Shown: one piece after another, positions 18,120-27,675 of the stretch
Layout of the letters: the number at the start of each line of letters is the position of its first letter
How positions within the stretch are numbered: position 1 is the first letter of the stretch
Assembly (NCBI GenBank): GCA_036381015.1
Contig: DASVDR010000033.1
Span: 1 to 64,000 of the forward strand
Reading direction: 5' to 3'
Source of the DNA: Gammaproteobacteria bacterium
GTDB taxonomy: Bacteria; Pseudomonadota; Gammaproteobacteria; Steroidobacterales; Rariloculaceae
DNA length: 64,000 nt
Made by a program: the position numbers and the translations under genes
Notes under the pieces: model-generated
Told to the model about the DNA's origin: nothing
What the model saw: the letters and a program-made list of their open reading frames with translations, nothing else
Database searches by the model: none

Positions 18120-21026
18120 ATGTTTCGACGTGAAGATCGCGCGAGCCGCGGCGCCGCGCAATGGGGAGGTTCGCTCGATGCTAGGAATCGCGGCGGTGTG
18201 CTGCGCGCCGCGGTGAGCCTGGCGCTCGCGTCGGCCGCGGTGGGGGTCGCTCACGGACAGGAGCCGCCGGCTGCGATCGAGGAGATTCAAGTCACCGGGA
18301 CGCGTATTCAGCGCACCGGCATGACCACGCCGACGCCGGTGACCGTGATGACCGCGGACGAGCTCGAGTACCTCGCCCCCGGCACGCTGATGGATTCGCT
18401 CGACCAGCTGCCGCTTTTCATGAACAACAACACGGTGGAGACGGCCGGCTCGTGGACGACCGTGGGCGGTCAAAGCACGCTGAATCTGCGCGGCGTCGGG
18501 TCGAACCGCACGCTCGTGCTGCTCGACGGCCGACGGGTCGTGCCGTCGAACCGGCTGAGCACCGTCGACATCAACATGTTCCCGCAGATGCTGATCGAGC
18601 GCACCGAGGTCGTCACCGGCGGCGCGTCGGCGGCTTACGGCTCGGACGCGATCACGGGCGTCACGAATTTCATCATCGACAGCGATTTCACCGGCTTCTC
18701 GAGCAACCTCCAGGGCGGCATCAGCGACGTCGGCGACAACGAGAACACGCGCGCGTCGTTCGCGGGTGGATTTCCGGTCGGCGAGCGAAGTCATGTGGTC
18801 GTCGGCGCGGAGTACTACCGCGCGGAAGGCATTCCGAACTACGACGACCGCGACTGGTTCGACAGCTGGGGAACGATCAATTTCGGCACGAACGCGGCTG
18901 GAGAGCCGAACGTGCTGCCGCAGCGAATCCGGGTGGCGAACGTCAAGTCGCGCACGTACACCTACGGGGGATTGATCCGCACCGGCCCGCTCGCGGGCAT
19001 CCAGTTCCTGGAGGACGGGACGCCGGCCGAGTTCTGCGACGGCGAGATCCTCGACTCGGGGGCGCTGCGTGCGCAGGCCGAAGGCGAGATTGCGGGCTCG
19101 CAGGTCGGCGGCTGCGGCGACCAGCGCGACCGCGACGACATGGTGCTCGCGGGGCAGGAGCGAGGCAGCCTCTTCGCGCGTGCGAGCATCGACATCGGCG
19201 AGGACACGCAGTTCTACGTTCAGGGTCTTTACGGTTACAACAAGATCGAGAACGCGAAGTTCGGCTACGTCTTCACCACGCCGTGGGCGCTGACGATCTA
19301 CGACGACAACCCGTTTCTGCCCGAGGAAATCCGCACGCGCATGCAGGAGGAAGGCATCGAGTCCTTCCAGCTGCACAAGCAAATTCCGGAGCGGGATCCG
19401 CTGAATAACGCCAAGGCGCCGCTGACCGGCGACATGGTCTCGATCACGGCGGCCGTCGAAGGCGGCCTCGGCGAGCGCTGGCGATACAACGCCTACTACC
19501 AATACGGCGCGGCGAACCGTGATCTCGAGCTCTACGGCTTCCGCGTCGACCGGTTCTTCCGCGGCGTCGACGCGATCCGGGATCTGAGCAGCGGGGAGAT
19601 CATCTGCGCGTCCACGCTGATCCAGCCGGACGATGGCTGCGTGCCGATCAACGTCTTCGGCCTCGGTAACGAGAGCCAGGCGGCACGCGACTGGGTCCAC
19701 GATTCGATGTGGCTGAATGCCGACGTGACGCAGCATGCGGCCGAGTTCATGGTCGACGGCGAGGTCGCCGAAAGCTGGGCCGGGCCGATCTTCGTCGCCA
19801 CCGGCACGAGCTGGCGGGAGGACCGGCTCGACCAGGTCGGCGGGAACGCGGGCGGCAGCCCGATTCCGGTGCCGCCGAACGGGCCGGTCACGGCCTTCGA
19901 CGAGGACGGCAACCTGCTCTATCGCGGCCTCCCGCCGGTGTACGAGGGCTACAACCTGATCGACCGAGCGGGCGGCCCCACCATCAAGGGCGGCTTCTCG
20001 GTGTGGGAGGTTTTCGGCGAGACCTCGATCCCGCTGGCGCGCGACGCCGCGGGCGCCCAGGCGCTCGATCTGAGCCTCGCCACGCGCTTCGCCGACTACG
20101 AAGGCAGCGGCGGCGTCTGGGCCTGGAAGGTCGGGCTCGACTGGCAGATCACGGACGCGTGGCGGTTCCGGCTCACGCGCTCCCGCGACATCCGCGCGGG
20201 AAGCCTGTCCGAGCGGTTCGACGTGACGAGCACGGGCGCGAACATCACCGACCGGTTCCTCCCCGACGAGCCGACTTACACGATCCGCACCGTCATCGGC
20301 GGCAATCCCGAGGTTGAGCCCGAGAACTCCGACACGATCACCTTCGGGTTCGTGTTTCAGCCGGTTGCCGTGCCGGGGCTCGGTCTCTCGGTCGACTACT
20401 ACGACATCAAGATCAACGGCGCGATCTCGCAGATCGGCAACCAGCGGATCATGGACTACTGCTTCGAGTTCGGCTCGTTCTGCGATCAGATCGTGCGCGC
20501 GCCCGACGGCACGGTCGACAGCATCTTCAATGTCTACATCAATGTGGACGAGGCGAGGACGCGCGGCGTCGACATCGAGACGAGCTATCGGCGCGGGATC
20601 GGCGCCGGCGACCTCGTGTTCCGCGCCGTCGGCAGCTATCTGACGGAGGCGTCGACGACGCCGTTCGACTCGCCGAAGATCGATCGTGCGGGCGAGGCCG
20701 GCGTCGCGCCGCCGTGGAACGTGACGCTCGTGTCGTCGTATCGGCGCGGTCCGCTCAGTCTCGGATGGACCGAGCGCTGGGTCAGCTCGGCGAAGGTCGA
20801 CGCGTTATGGCAGGAAGGCATCGACATCGACGACAACACCGTCCCGTCGCATTCGGTCTCGAACTTCCGCGTGACGTACGATCTCGACCGCCAGGGTCGG
20901 ACCTATTCCGTCTATGGTATGGTCACGAACGTCTTCGACGAGAACCCGGGGAAGTTGATGGGGCTCCCGAGCATCTACAGTGTCGTCGGGCGCACCTACA
21001 CGGTGGGCTTCAACTTCAGGAACTGA
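18120..21026 (+). CDS. TonB-dependent outer-membrane receptor
   Basis: 968 residues. Signal peptide ending near AHGQ (about residue 50), plug domain starting at IEEIQVTGTRI with STLNLRGVGSNRTLVLLDG and VVTGGASAAYGSDAITGVTNF, then a long beta-barrel ending YTVGFNFRN. The TonB-box-like segment EEIQVTGTR lies directly after the signal. Such receptors bring large substrates across the outer membrane using proton-motive force; the substrate is not evident. ATG at 18120 has a GGGGGGA ribosome site 12-18 bases upstream. It heads a same-strand run with a cytochrome-type protein, DUF1552, ankyrin and MBL-fold genes, which probably process what it imports. Confidence 0.92.
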   Translation: MFRREDRASRGAAQWGGSLDARNRGGVLRAAVSLALASAAVGVAHGQEPPAAIEEIQVTGTRIQRTGMTTPTPVTVMTADELEYLAPGTLMDSLDQLPLFMNNNTVETAGSWTTVGGQSTLNLRGVGSNRTLVLLDGRRVVPSNRLSTVDINMFPQMLIERTEVVTGGASAAYGSDAITGVTNFIIDSDFTGFSSNLQGGISDVGDNENTRASFAGGFPVGERSHVVVGAEYYRAEGIPNYDDRDWFDSWGTINFGTNAAGEPNVLPQRIRVANVKSRTYTYGGLIRTGPLAGIQFLEDGTPAEFCDGEILDSGALRAQAEGEIAGSQVGGCGDQRDRDDMVLAGQERGSLFARASIDIGEDTQFYVQGLYGYNKIENAKFGYVFTTPWALTIYDDNPFLPEEIRTRMQEEGIESFQLHKQIPERDPLNNAKAPLTGDMVSITAAVEGGLGERWRYNAYYQYGAANRDLELYGFRVDRFFRGVDAIRDLSSGEIICASTLIQPDDGCVPINVFGLGNESQAARDWVHDSMWLNADVTQHAAEFMVDGEVAESWAGPIFVATGTSWREDRLDQVGGNAGGSPIPVPPNGPVTAFDEDGNLLYRGLPPVYEGYNLIDRAGGPTIKGGFSVWEVFGETSIPLARDAAGAQALDLSLATRFADYEGSGGVWAWKVGLDWQITDAWRFRLTRSRDIRAGSLSERFDVTSTGANITDRFLPDEPTYTIRTVIGGNPEVEPENSDTITFGFVFQPVAVPGLGLSVDYYDIKINGAISQIGNQRIMDYCFEFGSFCDQIVRAPDGTVDSIFNVYINVDEARTRGVDIETSYRRGIGAGDLVFRAVGSYLTEASTTPFDSPKIDRAGEAGVAPPWNVTLVSSYRRGPLSLGWTERWVSSAKVDALWQEGIDIDDNTVPSHSVSNFRVTYDLDRQGRTYSVYGMVTNVFDENPGKLMGLPSIYSVVGRTYTVGFNFRN

Positions 21027-21127
21027 GGCGAGGGAAGATCGGGCGGGCGCCGGGCAGCGCTCGCCGAACGGAGCTTGAGATGCCGTTCCTGCCCTTCGGG
21101 GCAGGGCCGGCGCACGACAGGACGTAG

Positions 21128-23593
21128 ATGCGATATCGAGCCGTTGCCGCCGCCGGCGTGGGCCTCGCGTTGATCGCGGGCGGGTACTTTTTCCACGGCG
21201 CTTCTCGCAAATCCACGGAAGAGGCGTGGGCGCTGTTCGACAGCTACTGCGTCGACTGCCACAACCGTATCGATCTCACCGCGAACATCGCGTTCGATGC
21301 GCTCGACCCCGCGTCGGTCCCGCACGAGCCCGAGATCTTCGAAAAGGCCGTGCGCAAGCTGCGCGCGCGGATGATGCCGCCGCCGGGTGCACCGCAGCCG
21401 GAGCAGGCCGGCGTGGACGCGCTGGTGGAGTGGCTCGAGAGCACGCTCGACGCGGCCGCCGAGTCGGATCCCCATCCCGGCCGCGTCGCCCTCCACCGGC
21501 TGAACCGCAAGGAATACGAGAACGCCGTGGAGGATCTGCTCGCGCTGCCGATCGATGCCTCCGAGATGCTGCCGCGCGACGAGCGCAGCGACGGCTTCGA
21601 CAACGTGGCGAGCGTTCTGCAGGTCACGCCGTCATTCCTGAATCAGTACGTCTCGGCCGCCCGCGAGGTGGCCGTGCTGGCGGTGGGGGAGGCCGCGCCG
21701 ACGCCGGGCAGCAAGCAGTACTTCCGCCCGGCGGATGCCGAGGGCAAGCAAACCTTCCACGTCGACGGGCTGCCGCTCGGCACCCGCGGCGGCTGGGCAG
21801 TCGAGCACTGGTTTCCGGCCGACGGCGAGTACGAGATCAACATCCAGGACATGATCCAGGACATCTACTTCCTCGGCACCGAGCATTACCAGACCGTGCT
21901 CGTGACGCTCGACGGCGCCGAGATCTACCGGACGCACATCGGCGGTCCGGACGACCTGAAGTGGATCGACCAGGATCAGTCGCCGGCCGCCGATGCGATC
22001 CGTGCTCGACTGAAAGGCATAAGGTTTGAGACGACGGCCGGGCCGCACGACGTCGGCGTCACGTTTCTCGCGCGGAGCTTCGCCGAGTCGGATTCGCGCC
22101 TCTCGCCGCTCGTGCCGGGCGGCGGCATGGACCGGCTGATGCGCGTGACGGGCTTCGAGGTCCGGGGGCCGTTCGCCCCCACCGGCTTGAGCCCGACGCC
22201 GAGCCGCGAGCGGATCTTCAGCTGCTATCCGGAGCACCCGAAGGACGAGCGGCCGTGCGCCGAGCGCATCCTCGCGCGCCTCGCGCGGCTCGCGTATCGG
22301 CGGCCCTTGACCGACTCCGACTTGGACGTGCTGCTCGAGTTCTATGATTCCGGGGCGCGCCACGGTGGCTTCGAGGAGGGCGTTCGCGCCGGCATCACGC
22401 GCATGCTAGCGAGCCCGCACTTCCTCTATCGCGCCGCGGTCCCCCGGCCGGAGAACCGCGTAACCGACTCGATCTACCGCTTGACGGATCTCGAGCTCGC
22501 GTCGAGGCTCTCGTTCTTCCTGTGGAGCAGCATTCCCGACGACGAGCTGCTCACGCTCGCGGAGGCGGGCCGGCTTCGCGATCCGGGCGTGCTCGAAGCG
22601 CAGATCGAGCGCATGCTCGCGAGCCCGAAGGCGAAGACGCTCGCATCGAACTTCGCATATCAGTGGCTTGGGCTGAGCAAGCTCGACGAGATCGATCCCG
22701 ATCCGAACGTCTACCCGTACGCGGCGAACCACCGCAGCGTCGTCGGCATAGACGGGGACATTCGCGAGGAATTCGTCGAGGAGGTCACGCTCTTCGTCGA
22801 CAGCATCCTGCGCGACGACCGCAGCATCGTCGATCTCCTGACGGCCGACCACACGTTCCTGAACGAGCGCCTGGCCGTTCATTACGGCATCAACACCGTG
22901 AAGGGGGACCGCTTCCGGCGGGTCACGCTCGAGGATCCCGCGCGCTGGGGATTGCTCGGCAAGGGGGCCGTGCTGATGGTCACGTCCTATCCGAACCGCA
23001 CCGCGCCGGTGCTGCGGGGCGCCTGGATTCTCGAGAACATCATCGGCGCGCCGCCGGCGCCTCCTCCGCCCGAGGTCGAGGCGCTCCTCACCGAGATCGA
23101 CCCGGCGACGAAGGTCTTTCCTACAGTGCGCGCGCGGCTCGAGGAGCACCGCTCGCAACCGAGCTGCAACGGCTGCCACGGCGTGATGGACCCGCTCGGC
23201 TTCGCGCTCGAGAACTTCAACGGCGTCGGCGTGTGGCGCGACGTGGAGGAATTCACGGCCACGCCGATCGACTCCACCGGCCAGCTTCCCGACGGCACCG
23301 TTCTCGAAGGGCCGAAGGATCTTCGCGAAGCCCTGGTCCGCCGCCCCGAGCAGTTCGTGCAGACGTTCGTCGAGAAGCTGATGACGTACGCGCTCGGCCG
23401 CCGGATCGAGTACTACGACATGCCGACGGTTCGCGAGATCGTGCGGCACGCGGAGGAGAACGGTTATCGCTTCTCGTCGATCGTCGCGGCGCTCGTGCGG
23501 AGCGATCCGTTCCAGCTTTACGAGATCGAGGAGACGCCCGCGGATGCGGAGATCCTTTCGGTCGCGACGACGTCGGCGACGGACGCCGAATAG
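21128..23593 (+). CDS. c-type cytochrome protein with DUF1587/1592/1588/1585 domains
   Basis: 821 residues. N-terminal signal or anchor (AAAGVGLALIAGGYFF), then a heme c motif CVDCH at 41-45, DUF1587 around 120-185 (LNRKEYENAVEDLL), DUF1592 around 420-550 (LASRLSFFLWSSIPDDELL), DUF1588 around 590-690 carrying a second CxxCH (CNGCH, 680-684) and DUF1585 at the C-terminus (VEKLMTYALGRRIEYYD). This architecture was first noted in planctomycetes and is common in some proteobacteria; its chemistry is not established. It acts outside the cytoplasm because heme c is attached there. A DUF1552 protein follows 39 bases later, the usual genomic partner. Confidence 0.9.
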   Translation: MRYRAVAAAGVGLALIAGGYFFHGASRKSTEEAWALFDSYCVDCHNRIDLTANIAFDALDPASVPHEPEIFEKAVRKLRARMMPPPGAPQPEQAGVDALVEWLESTLDAAAESDPHPGRVALHRLNRKEYENAVEDLLALPIDASEMLPRDERSDGFDNVASVLQVTPSFLNQYVSAAREVAVLAVGEAAPTPGSKQYFRPADAEGKQTFHVDGLPLGTRGGWAVEHWFPADGEYEINIQDMIQDIYFLGTEHYQTVLVTLDGAEIYRTHIGGPDDLKWIDQDQSPAADAIRARLKGIRFETTAGPHDVGVTFLARSFAESDSRLSPLVPGGGMDRLMRVTGFEVRGPFAPTGLSPTPSRERIFSCYPEHPKDERPCAERILARLARLAYRRPLTDSDLDVLLEFYDSGARHGGFEEGVRAGITRMLASPHFLYRAAVPRPENRVTDSIYRLTDLELASRLSFFLWSSIPDDELLTLAEAGRLRDPGVLEAQIERMLASPKAKTLASNFAYQWLGLSKLDEIDPDPNVYPYAANHRSVVGIDGDIREEFVEEVTLFVDSILRDDRSIVDLLTADHTFLNERLAVHYGINTVKGDRFRRVTLEDPARWGLLGKGAVLMVTSYPNRTAPVLRGAWILENIIGAPPAPPPPEVEALLTEIDPATKVFPTVRARLEEHRSQPSCNGCHGVMDPLGFALENFNGVGVWRDVEEFTATPIDSTGQLPDGTVLEGPKDLREALVRRPEQFVQTFVEKLMTYALGRRIEYYDMPTVREIVRHAEENGYRFSSIVAALVRSDPFQLYEIEETPADAEILSVATTSATDAE

Positions 23594-23632
23594 GCTCGTG
23601 GCTCGCGGCCCATGGGATGAGGAGATAGGCGA

Positions 23633-24943
23633 ATGTTCGTGACGAAGAAGGCACTGTCCCGGCGCACCGTCCTGAAGAGCGCGAGCGCGGCGATCGCGCT
23701 GCCGCTGCTCGACGCGATGATTCCGGCCGCGACGGCGCTCGCGCAGACGGCCGCGAAGCCGCGGCCGCGGCTCGGCTTCGTCTACGTCCCCCACGGCTCC
23801 GTGATGGCCCGCTGGACGCCGGCGACGACCGGCACCGAGTTCGAGCTGCCGCAGATCCTCGCACCGCTCGAGCCGTTCAAGAGTGCGCTGACGATCGTCT
23901 CGAACTTGCGCAACCGCGCGGCCGAGAGCCCCACGCCGCATGCGATCACGGCCGGCACGTGGCTGAACTGCGCGACGCCGGCCGTGAGCCACAGCCCTGT
24001 CGCCGGCACCAGCGTGGATCAGGTGGCGGCGCAGCAGTTCGGCGCCGAGACCACGTTCCCGTCGCTCGAGCTCTCCACCGAGGGCGGCGGCCCGTGCGAT
24101 CCCGCTTACGGGTGCAGCTACGGCCACACCATCTCGTTCCGCACGCCGACGCAGCCGCTGCCGATGGAGTACAACCCGCGCAAGGTCTTCTATCAGCTCT
24201 TCGGCCGCGGCGACACGCCTGAGGAGCGAAAGATGATCGTCGTCGAGACCAAGAGCTTGCTCGATTCGATCACGGACGAAGCCGCATCGCTGCAACGCAA
24301 GCTCGCGGTGCCCGACCGCGCGATGGTCGCCGACTATCTCGACTCCGTGCGCGAGGTCGAGCGGCGGGTGCAAAGCGCCGCGCAACGCGACATGTCCGGC
24401 CTCGACGTGCCGCCCGCTCCGGTCGGCGTGCCGAACGACTTCGACGCGCACGTGAAGCTCATGTTCGACTTGATCGCGCTCGCCTACCAGGCGGACTTGA
24501 CGCGCGTCGTCACGTTCATGATGGGCAAGGAGGTCAGCATGCGGACCTTCAACAACGTCGGCGTGCCGGACGCGTTCCATCCGTTGTCGCATCACGGCAA
24601 TAATCCCAGCAACATCGACCGGCTGGCCACCGTTTACACGTACCACACGGAGGTTTTCGCCGGATTCGTCGAGCGTCTCGCGAGCACGCCGGACGGCGAC
24701 GGCTCGCTGCTCGATCACTCGATTCTGCTCTACGGCAGCAACATGAGCGACGGCAACCGGCACAACCACGATCCTCTGCCGGCGGCCGTGCTGGGCCGCG
24801 CCTACGGCCGGATCAAGGGCGGGCAGCATCTGAGCTACCCCGCCGACACGCCGCTCGCGAACCTGCTCGTCACGCTGCTCGACCGGGCGGGCGTGCCGGT
24901 CGAGTCGATCGGGGACAGCACGGGGCAATTCGCCGAGGTGTAG
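23633..24943 (+). CDS. DUF1552 protein, Tat-exported
   Basis: 436 residues. N-terminus carries a twin-arginine signal (SRRTVLK, arginines 10-11, then AAIALPLLDAMIPAATALAQ). DUF1552 proteins are related to the DUF1501/alkaline-phosphatase-like group and nearly always sit next to DUF1592/1588 cytochrome proteins, as here. Conserved-looking stretches include GFVYVPHGSVMARWTP, SLELSTEGGGPCDPAYGCSY, HPLSHHGNNP and LLYGSNMSDGNRHNHDPLP, which are rich in possible metal ligands. Tat export suggests folding or cofactor loading in the cytoplasm. The next gene starts four bases after its stop. Confidence 0.9.
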   Translation: MFVTKKALSRRTVLKSASAAIALPLLDAMIPAATALAQTAAKPRPRLGFVYVPHGSVMARWTPATTGTEFELPQILAPLEPFKSALTIVSNLRNRAAESPTPHAITAGTWLNCATPAVSHSPVAGTSVDQVAAQQFGAETTFPSLELSTEGGGPCDPAYGCSYGHTISFRTPTQPLPMEYNPRKVFYQLFGRGDTPEERKMIVVETKSLLDSITDEAASLQRKLAVPDRAMVADYLDSVREVERRVQSAAQRDMSGLDVPPAPVGVPNDFDAHVKLMFDLIALAYQADLTRVVTFMMGKEVSMRTFNNVGVPDAFHPLSHHGNNPSNIDRLATVYTYHTEVFAGFVERLASTPDGDGSLLDHSILLYGSNMSDGNRHNHDPLPAAVLGRAYGRIKGGQHLSYPADTPLANLLVTLLDRAGVPVESIGDSTGQFAEV

Positions 24944-24947
24944 CTTC

Positions 24948-26525
24948 GTGATTGCGCGCTTCCGGCCGCCTTTCGCCGTTCGACGTCGAGACGATCCGTG
25001 CGCTCGAGGCGCGCGGCGCGGTACCGAGCGCGCGGCGGCGGCTCGTATCGCGTTCGCGCCGCTCGCTTTCGCGGCCGCGGCATTCCTCGCGTGGACGCCG
25101 GCGGGCTTTGCGGCCGGTACGCTCGTCGACGCCGTGAAGACCGGCGACCGCGCTGCAGCGCTCGAGATGATCGCGCGAGGCGCCGACGTCGACGCCGCCG
25201 AGGCGAACGGTACGACGCCGCTGCACTGGGCGGTGTACCGGGAAGACGTCGCGCTCGTCGAGCGGCTTCTCGATGCCGGTGCCGATCCTTCCGTCGAGAA
25301 CGACTTCGGCTCGACGCCGATGGCGGAAGCCGCCGTCACGGGCAACGCCGAGATCATCCGGCTGCTGCTCGACGCGGGCGCGGATCCCGAGTCGCCGAAC
25401 GCCGAGGGCCAGACCGCGCTGATGGCCGTGGCGCGAACCGGCGATCTGGAAGCGGCGAAGCTGCTGCTCGATGCCGGCGCCGACGTGAATGCGACGGAGC
25501 ATTGGGGCGGGCAGTCCGCGCTGATGTGGGCGGCGGTGCAGTGCCATCCCGAGATGATGCGGCTCCTGATCGAGCACGGGGCCGAGGTCGATGCCCGCGG
25601 AGCGGTGCGGAACTGGCAGCGGCGCGTGACCGCGGAGCCGCGGCCCAAGGATCTTCACCGCGGAGGCTTCACGCCGCTGCTCTATGCCGCGCGCGAGGGC
25701 TGCGTGGATGGCGCGCGCGTGCTCGTCGAAGCCGGGGCGGACATCGATCTGGCGGATCCCGACCGCGTCACGCCCCTCGTCCTCGCGCTGATCAACATGC
25801 GCTTCGACACGGCGGCCTATCTGATCGAGGCGGGCGCCGACGTCGACAAGTGGGATTTCTACGGCCGCACGCCGCTCTATGCCGCGGTCGATCTGAGCAC
25901 GCTGCCGCGCGGCGGTCGGCCGGACGTGCCCTCGACCGACGAGACGACCGCGCTCGAGGTCATCAGAATGCTGCTCGAGCGCGGCGCGAACCCGAACATT
26001 CAGCTCAAATGGCGTCCGCCGTACCGCAACGTGATCTTCGACCGCGGCGGCGACAACGCAGTCCTGACCACGGGCGCGACGCCGCTGCTGCGCGCGTCGA
26101 AGGTCGGCGACAATCTCGAGGCGATTCGGCTGCTGCTCGCGCACGGCGCGCGGGTCGATCTGCCGAACGAAGCCGGCATCACGCCGCTGATGGCGGCCGC
26201 CGGCATGGGGCACAGCGACAACCCGACCCGCGGGCGCTTCAACACCGAGGATGACGGTATCGCGGCGCTGCGCGTGCTGCTCGAGGCCGGCGCCGACATC
26301 AACGCCCGGAACGCCGACGGGCAGACCGCGCTCCATGCGGCCGCGCAGAAGGGCTGGACGAAAGTCGTGAAGTTCCTCGCCGCGAACGGGGCGGAGCTCG
26401 ACGTGAAGGACGCGGCCGGGCGCACACCGCTCGACTACGCGAGCGGTAACTACCGCGTACGCCGCGGGGCGCCGGAGGCGCATCCCGAGACGGCTGCCGT
26501 GCTCGAGGAGCTGCTCGGGCGCTGA
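24948..26525 (+). CDS. Exported ankyrin-repeat protein
   Basis: 525 residues with GTG start four bases after the DUF1552 stop. A hydrophobic segment (AFAPLAFAAAAFLAWTPAGFA, about 33-54) after a basic arginine-rich leader looks like a signal peptide with an unusually long n-region, so the true start may be further in. The rest is about eight or nine ankyrin repeats (for example GTTPLHWAVYREDVALVERL, GQTALMAVARTGDLEAAKLL, GQTALHAAAQKGWTKVVKFL), some separated by longer loops (about 210-235 and 320-375). Ankyrin arrays bind other proteins; a periplasmic scaffold for the neighbouring cytochrome and DUF1552 proteins is possible but inferred. Confidence 0.88.
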   Translation: MIARFRPPFAVRRRDDPCARGARRGTERAAAARIAFAPLAFAAAAFLAWTPAGFAAGTLVDAVKTGDRAAALEMIARGADVDAAEANGTTPLHWAVYREDVALVERLLDAGADPSVENDFGSTPMAEAAVTGNAEIIRLLLDAGADPESPNAEGQTALMAVARTGDLEAAKLLLDAGADVNATEHWGGQSALMWAAVQCHPEMMRLLIEHGAEVDARGAVRNWQRRVTAEPRPKDLHRGGFTPLLYAAREGCVDGARVLVEAGADIDLADPDRVTPLVLALINMRFDTAAYLIEAGADVDKWDFYGRTPLYAAVDLSTLPRGGRPDVPSTDETTALEVIRMLLERGANPNIQLKWRPPYRNVIFDRGGDNAVLTTGATPLLRASKVGDNLEAIRLLLAHGARVDLPNEAGITPLMAAAGMGHSDNPTRGRFNTEDDGIAALRVLLEAGADINARNADGQTALHAAAQKGWTKVVKFLAANGAELDVKDAAGRTPLDYASGNYRVRRGAPEAHPETAAVLEELLGR

Positions 26526-26547
26526 GGCGTCCGTCGGGATTCGCAGC

Positions 26548-27483
26548 ATGACCTCGTCGACCCGCAGAGCTTTCATTCGCGCCGCCGCGCAAGGGGCAGC
26601 GGCGCTCTGCGTGGCGCCGGGGCTACTCCGACCATCGGCTGCGCAGACCTCGTCGGGCGGGAAGATTTCCGTGTCCCCGCTTCGGGGCGGACTCCTGCTC
26701 ATGCAGGGCGCGGGCGCGAACGTGATCGCGATGCCCGATGCGGACGGCGTCGTGATGGTCGACGGCGGCCTCGCGTCGCATTCGGCCGGGCTGCTCGACG
26801 CCATGCGGCGGGAGACCGGCGCCGAGGTCCGCACGCTCTTCAACACGCACTGGCACCCGGAGCAGACCGGCTCGAACGTGCCGCTCGGCAAGGCCGGCGC
26901 GACGATCATCGCGCACGAGAACACGCGGCTGTGGCTGACCACGGACGTCACGTGGCCGTGGGCGCCGGAGCATACGTTCCCGCCGCTGCCGCCCGAGGGG
27001 CAGCCGAACCAGACCTTCTACACCGAAGGCGAGCTCGACAGCGCTCGCGGCGCTATCCGCTACGGCTACTTGCCGAAGGCGCACACGGACGGCGACATCT
27101 ACGTGCACTTCGAACGCGCGAACGTGCTCGCCGCGGGCGGCGCCGTCACGGGCAAGGGCTGGGCGTTCATCGACTGGTGGACTGGCGCGTGGATCGGCGG
27201 GCTCGTCGACGCGCAGGCGAAGCTCCTCGAGATCGCCGACGCGCAGACCCTGATCGTGCCGGCCGACGGCCCGGTCGTCGATCGGGCCGAGCTCGAGGCC
27301 CAGCACGAGATGTACGCGACGGTCTACGAGCGCCTCCGCGACCTGCTGAGGAGCGGGCGCAGCCCGGACGAGGCGATCGCCGCGGAGCCCACGAAGGAGT
27401 TCGACGCGAAGATGGGCGACCCGCGGGAGTTCGTCCGGCGGGCGTTCGAGAGCCTGTGGGGGCCGATGTCGCCGGATGCGTGA
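26548..27483 (+). CDS. Tat-exported MBL-fold protein with degenerate metal site
   Basis: 311 residues. Tat-like signal (TRRAFIRAAAQGAAALCVAPG). MBL fold is clear from MVDGGLASHSAGLLDAM, NTHWHPEQTG and HTDGDIYVHFERANVLAAGG. The metal-binding signature is altered: HxHxDH reads H101-W-H103-P-E105-Q, the bridging aspartate position reads GGAV instead of GDxx, and the late GHGP histidine reads PADGP. It therefore probably binds one metal at most, or none, and may not be a hydrolase. It ends the operon begun by the TonB receptor, 22 bases after the ankyrin gene and 61 bases before tRNA-Arg. Confidence 0.87.
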   Translation: MTSSTRRAFIRAAAQGAAALCVAPGLLRPSAAQTSSGGKISVSPLRGGLLLMQGAGANVIAMPDADGVVMVDGGLASHSAGLLDAMRRETGAEVRTLFNTHWHPEQTGSNVPLGKAGATIIAHENTRLWLTTDVTWPWAPEHTFPPLPPEGQPNQTFYTEGELDSARGAIRYGYLPKAHTDGDIYVHFERANVLAAGGAVTGKGWAFIDWWTGAWIGGLVDAQAKLLEIADAQTLIVPADGPVVDRAELEAQHEMYATVYERLRDLLRSGRSPDEAIAAEPTKEFDAKMGDPREFVRRAFESLWGPMSPDA

Positions 27484-27544
27484 CGGCTAGGCTAGAATGG
27501 CGGTCCCCGGGCGGGGCCGCTCCCGCCCGCGCCCAGCCATCAGC

Positions 27545-27621
27545 GCGCCCGTAGCTCAGCTGGATAGAGCATCGGCCTACGAAGCCGGGGGTCGGGAGTT
27601 CGAATCTCTCCGGGCGCGCCA
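27545..27621 (+). tRNA. tRNA-Arg(ACG)
   Basis: 77 nucleotides folding as a standard cloverleaf: acceptor GCGCCCG/CGGGCGC, D arm GCTC...GAGC, anticodon stem TCGGC/GCCGG with loop CTACGAA (anticodon ACG, wobble A to be read as inosine, decoding CGU/CGC/CGA), T arm GGGAG-TTCGAAT-CTCTC, discriminator G and encoded CCA. It stands alone. The islet with the groES remnant begins right after its 3' end, a frequent place for integration, though I saw no integrase or repeated tRNA end. Confidence 0.97.
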
Positions 27622-27644
27622 CCTTCCATGTTGTCCGCCCGGCC

Positions 27645-27672
27645 TTGACACTCCGAAAACCGTCCCTATATT
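27645..27672 (+). promoter_or_regulatory. Sigma-70-type promoter of the groES remnant
   Basis: Consensus -35 TTGACA (27645-27650) and near-consensus -10 TATATT (27667-27672) with a 16-base spacer. It lies just upstream of a CIRCE operator and 81 bases before the GTG of the truncated groES reading frame. Among the strongest promoter matches by eye in the window. Confidence 0.75.
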
Positions 27673-27675
27673 TCC

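Noticed and set aside
22406-25648. 1080-codon minus-strand open frame across the DUF1592/DUF1552/ankyrin genes
   Set aside because: It spans three well-supported genes on the other strand; the product is Arg/His/Asp-rich shadow sequence with no domain.
27545-27621. tRNA-Arg as an attachment site of a genomic island
   Set aside because: No integrase and no second copy of the tRNA 3' end were noticed in the window, so I do not annotate an att site.
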